Below, piece after piece: positions 53,321 through 63,447 of a stretch of 64,000 nucleotides of DNA (position 1 is its first letter; the number at the start of each line of letters is the position of its first letter). The position numbers and the translations under genes are program-made. This DNA is from Nansenia antarctica (Eukaryota; Chordata; Actinopteri; Argentiniformes; Microstomatidae), in the NCBI GenBank assembly GCA_963989245.1, contig OZ022341.1, positions 63,145,083 to 63,209,082 on the forward strand, read 5' to 3'. Below the pieces are notes generated by a model. That model was not told the origin of the DNA. It worked only from the letters and a program-made list of their open reading frames with translations, and made no database searches.

Positions 53321-54775
53321 TTACAGAAATGGAGAATAATCAATTTCTTCATTTAACCCAGGGGAAACCATGGCATTGAGTTTAAAAATCCAAAATGTTT
53401 CCCTTTGTAGGAGCAGTTTGAGCCTGTCCCCTCCTCTGCGAGAGGAGTGGACCACTTCCAGAACCACCACTTTTAAAGAACTGGGGCTGCTATGGCCAGC
53501 CTGTTGGTAATGCTTAGCCATAGGATATTGGTCATTGGATGTTCTGATGGCATAAACATGCTCTGCGAATCTGTCCCTCAGTCTACGCTTAGTGCGTCCC
53601 ACATAGAAGCAACCACATCCACATTCCAGCCTGTAAACAACATATGTGGTGTTGCAGTTGGAAAAAGACTTTAGCTGGTACCTGAAGCCACTTGTATCTG
53701 TGAAGTGCTTGGTTCTGATCATGTGTTGACAATAATTGCAGTGTCCACACTGGTAATGGCCTTCAGGGGCTGATAGCCAATGCTGTTTGGTTTTAGGCAC
53801 CATGTCACTACGCACCAGTTTGTCCTTGAGGGTGGGTGCGGCTCTGGGAGTGCATCATACAAATATGGGTCACTTTCTATGATGCTCCAGTTCTTTTTTA
53901 TGATGTTGTTGATGCGAGCCGCCTCCCTGCTGTATCGAGTGACAAAATAGATCTGTTTGGGTTTTTGGGCTCGGTGTGATGGTCTGAGGAGGTTAGCTCT
54001 CTCCAGAGCTTTGGTTTTGGTGAGGGATTGATCAAGAAGGCTGGGTTGGTAGCCCCGTTGTTGGAACCTTTGATGCATATCACATGCCTTTTCCTCAAAA
54101 TCCTCTTTCCGAACGGACAGAGAGCACAGGGCGTATTTATGAACGCACCCTATATGACAGTGAGTGTGTGACAGACAGCACCTCCTCAGGGCCTACGGGG
54201 TGGGGTGGTTGAAATCCTAACGGGTCGTTCAGTTCGTTCCGCAGCAGGCGAGGCTACGCGTCCTCATCCTCATTCCTCCTCAGGTTTACAGTCCTCCCGG
54301 GCCAGTCTCAGTTGTGACAGGATGTGCTTTTTGGGGAACTTAAGAGTGGTACATCCAAACTGGCTGTCACAGATGCGCCGCAGCCTTTGGAATTGCCCAA
54401 ATGGTATATTTTTGATCAAGCTGGAGGGGTGAAAACTATCCGCTCTAAGGATGGTGTTGCGGTCTGTGGTCTTTTTGTAAATAGTGGTATGAAGTGACCC
54501 TTTGTCAGTTTTGATGATTTTTAAATCAAGGAAATTAATTTCTGTTTGACTAATCAATACTCAATCTGATGTTCTCATTTGTGGAGTTGACACAAAAAGC
54601 GTTGGCTGTCGAGGCGTTATCTAGGTAGAACTGCACCTTGTTACCGTCAGTGTGGTACTGTACAGGTGTGAAGGGTACGGAGCACAGGTTCTGGAGTACT
54701 GTGGAACAGTAGCAATTCTTCTTCTGACCCCGAAAAAAACAATAAAATGTCATCAATGTATCTGCCATGCATGTT
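53321..54775 (-). pseudogene. Penelope-like element: RT palm (YIDD) to GIY-YIG endonuclease
   Basis: Minus-strand order: RYIDDILLFFSGSEEELL (about 54.76-54.71 kb, catalytic YIDD), a foreign ~100-bp piece, NSTNENIRLSI, then SQTEINFLDLKIIKTDKGSL and TTDRNTILRADSFHPSSLIK (54.55-54.27 kb), ERANLLRPSHRAQKPKQIYF and REAARINNIIKKNWSIIESD (54.08-53.82 kb), and the GIY-YIG domain YVVYRLECGCGCFYVGRTKR, RLRDRFAEHVYAI, ETFWIFKLNAMVSPGLNEEI (53.6-53.32 kb). Several frameshifts. The RT fingers are absent: the RT begins abruptly after a gag-like segment. Confidence 0.82.
54599..54703 (-). pseudogene. NXF1-like (mRNA export factor) exon fragment inside PLE RT, copy 1
   Basis: Minus strand: TVLQNLCSVPFTPVQYHTDG, then NKVQFYLDNASTANA. 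This corresponds to the RRM segment of NXF1/TAP (human form [20 protein letters not shown], then VEDASTASAL). An acceptor-like tactgttccacag directly precedes it. It sits between PLE residues GSEEELL and NSTNENIRLSI, where PLE RT should run straight on. In NXF1 the RRM helps bind export RNAs; here only ~35 codons remain. Confidence 0.68.
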
Positions 54776-54881
54776 CGGGGCCGAGGCAGACGTGGCAGTA
54801 GTCGTGCTTGTCCTCCGCTGCTTGGAAGTCGCAGCGGCAGGCGTCCCGGAGGAACTTCTTCATAGGCGGCGGACGATCCAT
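54768..54881 (-). pseudogene. DIRS-like gag N-terminus, copy 1
   Basis: Minus strand from ATG at 54881: MDRPPPMKKFLRDACRCDFQ, then KHDYCHVCLGPEHA. The C-x-C...H..CxxCLGxEHA finger near the start resembles the first residues of DIRS-type (tyrosine-recombinase) retroelement gag proteins. The frame ends at the junction to PLE RT (tgcatggcagatacattgat). Confidence 0.5.
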
Positions 54882-54984
54882 ATCTTGAAGGGAAAAGTCT
54901 GGCGGGTTCTCCAGTCTCAGTAGTCGTCCTTCTCAGTCTCAGATATAAACCCGTGCTGAAATTTTTGGGAGAATGAGGGATCGA

Positions 54985-55000
54985 AGGACGCCCCTTTATA
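54985..55000 (-). promoter_or_regulatory. TATA-like box upstream of the gag-like start, copy 1
   Basis: Minus strand ggtgctatataaaggg, about 110 nt upstream of the ATG at 54881, in a GC-rich setting. Same at about 61404-61419 in copy 2. Confidence 0.5.
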
Positions 55001-55113
55001 TAGCACCCCAGGGCGGGCGCAGGCATTGAAAAATTCAGTCATTGGCTACTTTAGGTAGCGGGGTAAACCAATAGGAGCAGAGCTCCCCTATGGGGCGGAG
55101 CTCCACGATATAG

Positions 55114-55672
55114 AACGCACCAGCATAGGAGCAGATCACATCCATTGTGCCCCTCTGTGTTGCTGCCTGAGAGCTGGCAGTGGTAGTCCTGGCACTCTGG
55201 GAGCCATCAGAGGAAGTGTACCCAGAGGTGTCAGTGCTACTCTGGCTTTGGGATCGGTGGCTTGACTGACTGGAGAGGCCCTCACTGGACGTGTGCAGGC
55301 TTGGGGGAGGAAGACTCACCCTGGGGGGCACGGCTGGGGCCAGACTCACCCTGGGGGGCACGGCCGGGGCTGGGGCCAGAACAGTAGCAGGTGCTGGGGT
55401 CATACTGGAGGGGGCCACTGCCTGTCTCTTCTTCCTCTGTGTCTCTTTGTATCTCACAGGGCTCTCTTTGTAAGAGAGCACGCTGCCGTTACCGTCTTCG
55501 TCCGTCTGGTAGTACCCACTCAAGCGAGGACTACGGCGTAACATGACTGTTGACCCGAAATCCGTTGGAGGAATGAGAATAATCTGACCCATTTGTTCTT
55601 CAAACAAAAACAACTTAGTTGCACAACAACAACAACAACAACAGCCTGGCGCATCATTCGACTGATGCTTAC
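55114..55672 (-). pseudogene. SUN-domain-like gene N-terminal fragment, copy 1
   Basis: From ATG at 55544: MLRRSPRLSGYYQTDEDGNG, SYKESPVRYKETQRKKRQAV, a Pro/Ala/Val repeat (APAVPPRVSL twice), a Ser-rich tract with DTSGYTSSDGSQSA and MDVICSYAGA. The xRRSxRL start, acidic patch, YKESPVR/basic motif and SGYTSSD/E tract resemble the nucleoplasmic N-terminus of SUN1/SUN2 inner-nuclear-membrane proteins. It breaks off at 55114 into DIRS-like DNA (ctatatcgtggagctccgcc). Upstream, 55672 begins with gtaagcatc on the minus strand and runs to an acceptor-like gggtcag before the ATG. It lacks 15 bp (in frame) present in copies 2 and 3. Confidence 0.5.
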
Positions 55673-55904
55673 CAGGTCCAGTGGTGGTAAGTGGAAGTGG
55701 CGCCTGCCTATTCCCTTATTCGGGGAAATAGAGTCACACTACGGGACGTATAACGCTGGCTATGAATGGGGTATAAACACAAGGTGAACATATTTAAGTT
55801 CATTAGGTCTACACGGTCATTTAAAGCCTAACCCCAGCCCTCTACGACCCCGGGAAGTGATGTTATTGAGCTTCATGCAGATTAGCCACATGCTTAACAT
55901 GCTA
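55673..55904 (-). other. Flank of copy 1, possible DIRS terminal sequence
   Basis: Minus strand ttataccccattcatagcca then cgtcccgtagtgtgactcta. Could be the other side of the DIRS-like sequence into which the SUN piece went; not confirmed. Confidence 0.3.
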
Positions 55905-57945
55905 TTTAAACACTGAACTGAACTCTTTAAACACTGAACTGAACTCTTTAAACACTGAACTGAACTCTTTAAACACTGAACTGAACTCTTTAAACACTGA
56001 ACTGAACTCTTTAAACACTGAACTGAACTCTTTAAACACTGAACTGAACTCTTTAAACACTGAACTGAACTCTTTAAACACTGAACTCTTTAAACACTGA
56101 ACTCTTTAAACACTGAACTGAACTCTTTAAACACTGAACTGAACTCTTTAAACACTGAACTGAACTCTTTAAACACTGAACTGAACTCTTTAAACACTGA
56201 ACTGAACTCTTTAAACACTGAACTGAACTCTTTAAACACTGAACTGAACTCTTTAAACACTGAACTGAACTCTTTAAACACTGAACTGAACTCTTTAAAC
56301 ACTGAACTGAACACTTTAAACACTGAACTGAACTCTTTAAACACTGAACTGAACTCTTTAAACACTGAACTGAACTCTTTAAACACTGAACTGAACTCTT
56401 TAAACACTGAACTGAACTCTTTAAACACTGAACTGAACTCTTTAAACACTGAACTGAACTCTTTAAACACTGAACTGAACTCTTTAAACACTGTACTGAA
56501 CTCTTTAAACACTGAACTGAACTCTTTAAACACTGAACTGAACTCTTTAAACACTGAACTGAACTCTTTAAACACTGAACTGAACTCTTTAAACACTGAA
56601 CTGAACTCTTTAAACACTGAACTGAACTCTTTAAACACTGAACTGAACTATTTAAACACTGAACTGAACTCTTTAAACACTGAACTGAACTCTTTAAACA
56701 CTGAACTGAACTCTTAACACTGAACTGAACTCTTTAAACACTGAACTGAACTCTTTAAACACTGAACTGAACTCTTTAAACACTGTACTGAACTCTTTAA
56801 ACACTGAACTGAACTCTTTAAACACTGAACTGAACTCTTTAAACACTGAACTGAACTCTTTAAACACTGAACTGAACTCTTTAAACACTGAACTGAACTC
56901 TTTAAACACTGAACTGAACTCTTTAAACACTGAACTGAACTCTTTAAACACTGAACTGAACTCTTTAAACACTGAACTGAACTCTTTAAACACTGAACTG
57001 AACTCTTTAAACACTGAACTGAACTCTTTAAACACTGAACTGAACTCTTTAAACACTGAACTGAACTCTTTAAACACTGAACTCTTTAAACACTGAACTG
57101 AACTCTTTAAACACTGAACTGAACTCTTTAAACACTGAACTGAACTCTTTAAACACTGAACTGAACTCTTTAAACACTGAACTGAACTCTTTAAACACTG
57201 AACTGAACTCTTTAAACACTGAACTGAACTCTTTAAACACTGAACTGAACTCTTTAAACACTGAACTGAACTCTTTAAACACTGAACTGAACTCTTTAAA
57301 CACTGAACTGAACTCTTTAAACACTGAACTGAACTCTTTAAACACTGAACTGAACTCTTTAAACACTGAACTGCACTCTTTAAACACTGTACTGAACTCT
57401 TTAAACACTGAACTGAACTCTTTAAACACTGAACTGAACTCTTTAAACACTGAACTGAACTCTTTAAACACTGAACTGAACTCTTTAAACACTGAACTGA
57501 ACTCTTTAAACACTGAACTGAACTCTTTAAACACTGAACTGAACTCTTTAAACACTGAACTGAACTCTTTAAACACTGAACTGAACTCTTTAAACACTGA
57601 ACTGAACTCTTTAAACACTGAACTGAACTCTTTAAACACTGTACTGAACTCTTTAAACACTGAACTGAACTCTTTAAACACTGAACTGAACTCTTTAAAC
57701 ACTGAACTGAACTCTTTAAACACTGAACTGAACTCTTTAAACACTGAACTGAACTCTTTAAACACTGAACTGAACTCTTTAAACACTGAACTGAACTCTT
57801 TAAACACTGAACTGAACTCTTTAAACACTGAACTGAACTCTTTAAACACTGAACTGAACTCTTTAAACACTGAACTGAACTCTTTAAACACTGAACTGAA
57901 CTCTTTAAACACTGAACTGAACTCTTTAAACACTGAACTCTGGAA
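55905..57945. repeat. 21-bp satellite, large array
   Basis: About 97 head-to-tail copies of tttaaacactgaactgaact plus c. Variants: gtactg for gaactg in several units, 6-bp-shorter units (actgaactcttt) at three or four sites, gaacac for gaactc, and a 1-bp loss at 56713. Because 21 is a multiple of 3, long open frames (VFKEFSS or QCLKSSV repeats) arise on the minus strand; these are not taken as proteins. Confidence 0.97.
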
Positions 57946-58205
57946 CACTGGACATGGAAAATGGTTTCTTGCTGCACTAGAAGAATCATACATGTCAGTT
58001 ATCCTGGAAACTCGCCAGGGCGAGTTCTGCCAGGAAAGGGTGGGCCAGGGCTCTGCAGGCTGAGATCCGATTGGTTGGGCTGAACGAAAGACATTTCTGC
58101 AGACAAACAAAAGACTGCTTCATAAAGAGTGTGGTAATGGTACACGGTACATGGTAATGACTGCATCACTGCATTGTGACTGATTCCACTTGCCTGAATT
58201 TTGAT
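57946..58205. other. Unique spacer between opposed satellite arrays
   Basis: 260 bp, no coding or known repeat; contains an inverted pair ctcgccagggcgag near 58010-58023. Confidence 0.6.
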
Positions 58206-58329
58206 TCAGTTCAGTGTTTAAAGAGTTCAGTTCAGTGTTTAAAGAGTTCAGTTCAGTGTTTAAAGAGTTCAGTTCAGTGTTTAAAGAGTTCAGTTCAGTG
58301 TTTAAAGAGTTCAGTTCAGTGTTTAAAGG
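58206..58329. repeat. 21-bp satellite, short inverted array
   Basis: Six copies of gttcagttcagtgtttaaag plus a, the reverse complement of the unit at 55905-57945. Confidence 0.97.
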
Positions 58330-58596
58330 ACTATTTTTTTTGAAGTGTGAGACGTTGCTAAGGGACGTGTATTATGATGTCCTGAATCCTGTCCCGTTTG
58401 AGGAATAGTCGCGAAATGTGGTATTAGCAGCCCCCTACGAGAAACAAGTTGCACATCAGGACCTATTTAATTTCTGTCCTTAACATCATTCGTAGGGCTG
58501 AAAAACATGTTTACTGCAGACTTGTTTCCCTAGTTGTCCTCTATGCGTAATGTTTTAAAATGTAAAATGTTTAAGTATGTGTTGGTTTACAATTCT
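58330..58596. other. No gene recognised
   Basis: Unassigned sequence between the inverted array and the L1 tail. Confidence 0.4.
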
Positions 58597-59200
58597 TTTT
58601 TTTCCTTTTTTTTTGGGTAAATTTATCAAACAAGAAACATCTAGACGTCACAGCAGGGACAGACATTAAGGGGAAACAAATAACTCCATAAAGTAGAAAG
58701 TAAGAAAAATAAAGTAATTAAAAGACAAAACACAACAGCAAACTAACAAGACAATAAACCACAACAGAGACAAAAAAATGAAACAAAAATGTGTGTGCAA
58801 TGAGGGAAGGGGGGGGGGGGCATTACCACCATCAACAACCACGTAGATATAAGAGTTCCTATATCTAAAAGATAAATGCAAGCTAGAGAAAAATTAAAAT
58901 TAAAAAAAGGAAAAAAGGAAAAAAAAAGTGGATCTCAAATAACGTCATGGATTCTCTTCCATAAAAGATAAGAAGGGGGACCACACTTCAGAAAACACAT
59001 CCATCTTATCCTGCAGGTCATATTTAAGTCTCTCCAAGGGCAACACAGACATTATCTGGGTGAACCATAGCTGTTCAGTAGGAATCACATCAGTGTTCCA
59101 TAGTGTAACATGCTGTGCAAAGTTCAATAAGATGAATGTGGGACATTTTTTACATTTGCTCCCCTCTAGCCAATCTAAAAGGAGTAAATCAGTCAAATGT
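58597..59200 (-). mobile_element. 5'-truncated L1 3' end
   Basis: Minus strand: LLLLDWLEGSKCKKCPTFIL, LNFAQHVTLWNTDVI and LERLKYDLQDKMDVFSEVWS, then a stop and a 3' UTR of about 330 bp ending in an A-rich run (58597-58617). The WNT...W...KMDxF...W.PFL ending is the L1 ORF2 C-terminus, from another family than the 8-20 kb L1. Confidence 0.7.
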
Positions 59201-59635
59201 ACACATTTCCCATTAATTCAGGATGTTTTCTCGCTATGGAATTGCTCAGAATGTCTTCAGGACAAAGGGCAATGAAAATATGATTGTTTTTTTAAAAAGT
59301 GGTCTTGTGTCTCACTTTACCTCATCTTAGGGGTAAACTGAGACCGACCAGAGAAATCAAGGGGGTAAAGTGAACCAGTTGGGGGTAAGCTGATCCACTT
59401 ACTTTTTCCACTTTAAAACTACCATAACAACACATGTTGTAACAATTAGAATCCTGACAGCTAGATTGACAACCACACATTCCAAAACGAATGTTGGACT
59501 AGTAACAGAATTATGGGGATTGGTCAATTAAGCACATTTTTTAAAATACTTGAAAGTAACCCAAAGTACCTAAACAGTAAATCAAATACAACATAATATA
59601 ATTGTAAATGTTTTATTTAATTAACATTCACAGTG
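59201..59635. other. Subterminal-like DNA with tcactttacc motifs
   Basis: tgtctcactttacctcatct, ggggtaaactgagacc, gggggtaaagtgaacc and gggggtaagctgatcc at 59305-59400. Such gggtaa.tga repeats are common at ends of pogo-type fish transposons, which fits the protein remnant at 59878-60423. Confidence 0.4.
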
Positions 59636-59835
59636 TGGAGGTCAGAACACAGGACCTTTAGAGCCAGCTAGTGTATGGGGGTCAGAGCAAAGGACAATCA
59701 GAACCAGCTAATACACAGTCTGGGGGTCAGAACATGGACCCATAATCAGAACCAGCTAGTACACAGTCTGGGGGTCAGAACATAGGACCATCAGAAACAG
59801 CTAGAACAGCCTGGGACTCAGGACACAGGCTAGAC
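59636..59835. repeat. About 50-bp minisatellite
   Basis: Four diverged units built on tgggggtcagaacataggac and atcagaaccagctagtacac. Confidence 0.75.
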
Positions 59836-59877
59836 CCACCTGGATTAGAACATCAGCCTCATACTCTTAAACAAGGC

Positions 59878-60423
59878 CTACTCTACATTCCAGCCCTGAA
59901 GGTTACAGGGAAAGGTGAAGAGTTGCTCTCTCCGTGTGGTTCCTCCAGGCCTATTTGGTTGAGGCAGCTTCTTCACCACATCACCTTTAGGAACATGTGC
60001 CACATCATTGTCTTTTAAAGCAAACGTGGGTCTCTCCCACACTTTCTTGTTTCCCTGGATTCTTCTGAGGAATTGTGTAAGTATTTCGTCATCCTCAACT
60101 TTCTCAACCATGCCAACGTAACGGACACTCCTGCGTTTGGTTGCAAAGTTAACTAGGACAAAGTCACCCACGTTCAGATCTGTGTTTCCAAGATCACTTC
60201 TTTCATCCTCAGAGCTCTCTTCGTCAAACTCCTCATCAAGTGGGACTGCGATATCACTCTCCTCAGAGCTGCTATCTATGATTTTCTTTTTGGGTGCTTT
60301 CTTTTTGGGTTTTCCCTTTTCTTTGCTATTTTGCTTTTTCCCTGCCAGTTTCTTTTGTCTCTCTTCATAAGCCTTTTCTATTGTCTGCTTCTCTGGAGTA
60401 TCAGTTAGGATGGCTGTCTTCAC
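59878..60423 (-). pseudogene. C-terminal fragment of a pogo-like transposase-associated protein
   Basis: Minus strand: Lys-rich tract (QNSKEKGKPKKKAPKKKIID), acidic SSSEESD...DEEFDEESSEDE, then VGDFVLVNFATKRRSVRYVG, MVEKVEDDEILTQFLRR and VVKKLPQPNRPGG. The GDfVlVkfatK..v.hYVG.v..v....v.FLRR...lPqP layout is the C-terminal domain attached to many DDE_1/pogo-like fish and invertebrate transposases. About 180 residues, open; the catalytic part is missing. A T-run at 60430-60442 marks the upstream break. Confidence 0.5.
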
Positions 60424-60524
60424 ACGCTTTTTTTTTTTTTTTCAAAGTCAGAATTGCTTTATTGCTTTAACAGAAGTTACGAAGTCAAACATACTATTAG
60501 AAAGCATTGTGATGTGAAAACATT

Positions 60525-60790
60525 AAACTACCCTCAACACACCTCCACTACCCTCAACACACCTCCACTACCCTCAACACACCACCACTACCCACAACAC
60601 ACCACCACTACCCTCAACACACCTCCACTACTCACAACACACCACCACTACCCTCAACACACCACCACCCTCAACACACCTCCACTACCCACAACACAAC
60701 ACACCAACACTACCCTCAACACACCACCACTACCCACAACACACCACCACTACTCACAACACACCACCACTACCCTCAACACACCTTACA
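60525..60790. repeat. 20-bp minisatellite
   Basis: About 13 units of accaccactaccctcaacac, alternating ctcaac/cacaac and cctcca/ccacca variants, some shortened. Confidence 0.9.
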
Positions 60791-61017
60791 TTACAAGTAT
60801 TTTCTCTTATATAAACAGTGCCATTGAAACAGAATTACATTAAAAGGTTGTGGGGGGTGTGCGGAGGACCCCCCAGGCCAGAGCATAAACAGCAGCACTC
60901 GTTAAATCTGATCCTCCAGACTCCCGTGGCACAGTGATGAATTAGAAACTAGATTAATTTCTGTTTGACTAATCAATACTCAATCTGATGTTCTCATTTG
61001 TGGAGTTGACACAAAAA

Positions 61018-61122
61018 GCGTTGGCTGTCGAGGCGTTATCTAGGTAGAACTGCACCTTGTTACCGTCAGTGTGGTACTGTACAGGTGTGAAGGGTACGGA
61101 GCACAGGTTCTGGAGTACTGTG
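61018..61122 (-). pseudogene. NXF1-like exon fragment, copy 2
   Basis: Identical peptide to copy 1 (LCSVPFTPVQYHTDGNKVQF, YLDNASTANA), again set inside PLE RT after the YIDD segment. Confidence 0.68.
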
Positions 61123-61186
61123 GAACAGTAGCAATTCTTCTTCTGACCCCGAAAAAAACAATAAAATGTCATCAATGTATCTGCCA

Positions 61187-61300
61187 TGCATGTTCGGGGC
61201 CGAGGCAGACGTGGCAGTAGTCGTGCTTGTCCTCCGCTGCTTGGAAGTCGCAGCGGCAGGCGTCCCGGAGGAACTTCTTCATAGGCGGCGGACGATCCAT
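61187..61300 (-). pseudogene. DIRS-like gag N-terminus, copy 2
   Basis: MDRPPPMKKFLRDACRCDFQ from ATG at 61300, as in copy 1, with the same junction to YIDD. Confidence 0.5.
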
Positions 61301-61532
61301 ATATTGAAGGGAAAAGTCTGGCGGGTTCTCCAGTCTCAGTAGTCGTCCTTCTCAGTCTCAGATATAAACCCGTGCTGAAATTTTTGGGAGAATGAGGGAT
61401 CGAAGGACGCCCCTTTATATAGCACCCCAGGGCGGGCGCAGGCATTGAAAAATTCAGTCATTGGCTACTTTAGGTAGCGGGGTAAACCAATAGGAGCAGA
61501 GCTCCCCTATGGGGCGGAGCTCCACGATATAG

Positions 61533-61978
61533 AACGCACCAGCATAAGAGCAGATCACATCCATTGTGCCCCTCTGTGTTGCTGCCTGAGATGAGGCCAA
61601 GCCACAGCTGGCAGTGGTAGTCCTGGCACTCTGGGAGCCATCAGAGGAAGTGTACCCAGAGGTGTCAGTGCTACTCTGGCTTTGGGATCGGTGGCTTGAC
61701 TGACTGGAGAGGCCCTCACTGGACGTGTGCAGGCTTGGGGGAGGAAGACTCACCCTGGGGGGCACGGCTGGGGCCAGACTCACCCTGGGGGGCACGGCCG
61801 GGGCTGGGGCCAGAACAGTAGCAGGTGCTGGGGTCATACTGGAGGGGGCCACTGCCTGTCTCTTCTTCCTCTGTGTCTCTTTGTATCTCACAGGGCTCTC
61901 TTTGTAAGAGAGCACGCTGCCGTTACCGTCTTCGTCCGTCTGGTAGTACCCACTCAAGCGAGGACTACGGCGTAACAT
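61533..61978 (-). pseudogene. SUN-domain-like N-terminal fragment, copy 2
   Basis: MLRRSPRLSGYYQTDEDGNG to SYAGA as in copy 1, but with the five residues CGLAS (ASCGLASSQAA) that copy 3 also has. At the SYAGA region, cagcataagagcag also matches copy 3 rather than copy 1. It is therefore closer to copy 3. Confidence 0.5.
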
Positions 61979-62347
61979 GACTGTTGACCCGAAATCCGTT
62001 GGAGGAATGAGAATAATCTGACCCATTTGTTCTTCAAACAAAAACAACTTAGTTGCACAACACTGAACAACACTGAACAACAACAACAACAGCCTGGCGC
62101 ATCATTCGACTGATGCTTACTGTTATGTTTGGAGTAAGGATCACACAACACACAACTGCATAGCGTCACTGTGTTCTTTACTTGACAAATCAACCACAGA
62201 CAGGAGCAATACATCACAGATATAGGCACATCACTTAGGCTTCACATCACGATCCAAGAGCAATCGATCATACATGAAACACAATAGTGACAAGAAATCA
62301 AACCCCGAGTATCCCCAATTAACCCTATGTGTGGACACAACACTTAC

Positions 62348-62906
62348 TTTTCTGACAATTAAATCTGTTAAACAATTAATGAAGTTTGCCTTTCCATTTC
62401 CTTGGAAGGCAGGGTGATGACAAACGTGCTGGGGTTCTGAGTCTGGATGGTCAATAGAGGAAACAAGCACCAAAAGCAGAAAGTCAAGAGGAGAAGTAGA
62501 AGTAGAAGCAGGATGGCCTTCCTCACACCAATGTTGAACAACGCACCAGCATAAGAGCAGATCACATCCATTGTGCCCCTCTGAGTTGCTGCCTGAGATG
62601 AGGCCAAGCCACAGCTGGCAGTGGTAGTCCTGGCACTCTGGGAGCCATCAGAGGAAGTGTACCCAGAGGTATCAGTGCTACTCTGGCTTTGGGATCGGTG
62701 GCTTGACTGACTGGAGAGGCCCTCACTGGACGTGTGCAGGCTTGGGGGAGGAAGACTCACCCTGGGGGGCACGGCTGGGGCCAGACTCACCCTGGGGGGC
62801 ACGGCCGGGGCTGGGGCCAGAACAGTAGCAGGTGCTGGGGTCATACTGGAGGGGGCCACTGCCTGTCTCTTCTTCCTCTGTGTCTCTTTGTATCTCACAG
62901 GGCTCT
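62348..62906 (-). pseudogene. SUN-like exon with transmembrane segment, copy 3 (possible parental exon)
   Basis: Starts at an acceptor-like ctttcctttcttacaaag and reads SPVRYKETQRKKRQAVAPSS, the shared Pro/Ser region and CSYAGALFNIGVRKAI. Unlike copies 1 and 2 it then continues with a hydrophobic run LLLLLLLLTFCFWCLFPLLT and ENDS at a consensus donor (cagaaaa|gtaagt at 62347). A basic/Ser-rich nucleoplasmic part followed by one membrane span is the layout of SUN1/SUN2 before the luminal coiled coil. No SUN domain lies in the window, so the identification is provisional; it may be a real exon of a gene extending left or a decayed copy. Confidence 0.45.
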
Positions 62907-62945
62907 CTTTGTAAGAAAGGAAAGGGAAAGGAGTTGGATTAGTCA

Positions 62946-63447
62946 TCTACCCATAACCTGTAGCCTCGTCTATTCTGTGAGCCACAAGCCCCTGTACCTG
63001 AGTCCACGGCAGCTACCGGCTAGTCCGCTGTATTGGCGCCCCGCAAGTCAGGCTAGACCTGTAGCAAAGTACAATAGTTAATATCCTCTTAACGGCACTT
63101 CTCAGCATGTACAAAAACAATAACCAGTAGCTGTATACGCACCCTCACGTCTCCCTTACTAGCAAGCTAGCACCACTCGGCAACCACAACAAACGATGAA
63201 CGGCTAACCCGGTTAGTGTGTTTACAAGCAGATTTACCCTCAGGACTTCAGAGCTCCGGATGTGACAAGCTAACTCTCAGACGGATATGCCCACAGTGCG
63301 TGTTCCTGGTTCTTAAAGGCCCATATCCGCCCCCACTTCCCCTCTAAAGTCCCGCCTTGAAAGAAACTAATTGGCTGCAGGTGGTACCTGTTACAATATT
63401 AACTATATACAATTCTACATTTCTGGGTCACAACAAACAGCATTCTA
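62946..63447. other. No gene recognised
   Basis: Moderately GC-rich, no repeat family identified. It could contain upstream intron or promoter of the SUN-like gene; nothing decisive. Confidence 0.35.

Larger units (their letters stand above)
60958..62120 (-). mobile_element. Composite (SUN-like + DIRS-like + PLE/NXF1-like), copy 2
   Basis: Same order and nearly the same sequence as 54539-55672 at a constant offset of 6,419 bp over the left part. Left limit at gattaatttctgtttgacta (PLE ISQTEIN), beyond which the PLE does not continue; right limit at gatgcttac (minus: gtaagcatc). Few differences from copy 1 (for example tatattgaag for tatcttgaag, a 15-bp in-frame block gained near 61593, and extra actgaacaac units near 62062-62080). 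Confidence 0.85.

Noticed and set aside
56090..58110. Long minus-strand reading frames of 180-430 residues made of VFKEFSS or QCLKSSV repeats
   Set aside because: They arise because the 21-bp satellite unit is a multiple of three and lacks stops. No non-repeat protein domain, start context or splice structure supports them.
55905..58329. CRISPR-like array
   Set aside because: Units are contiguous with no spacers, and the setting is eukaryotic.
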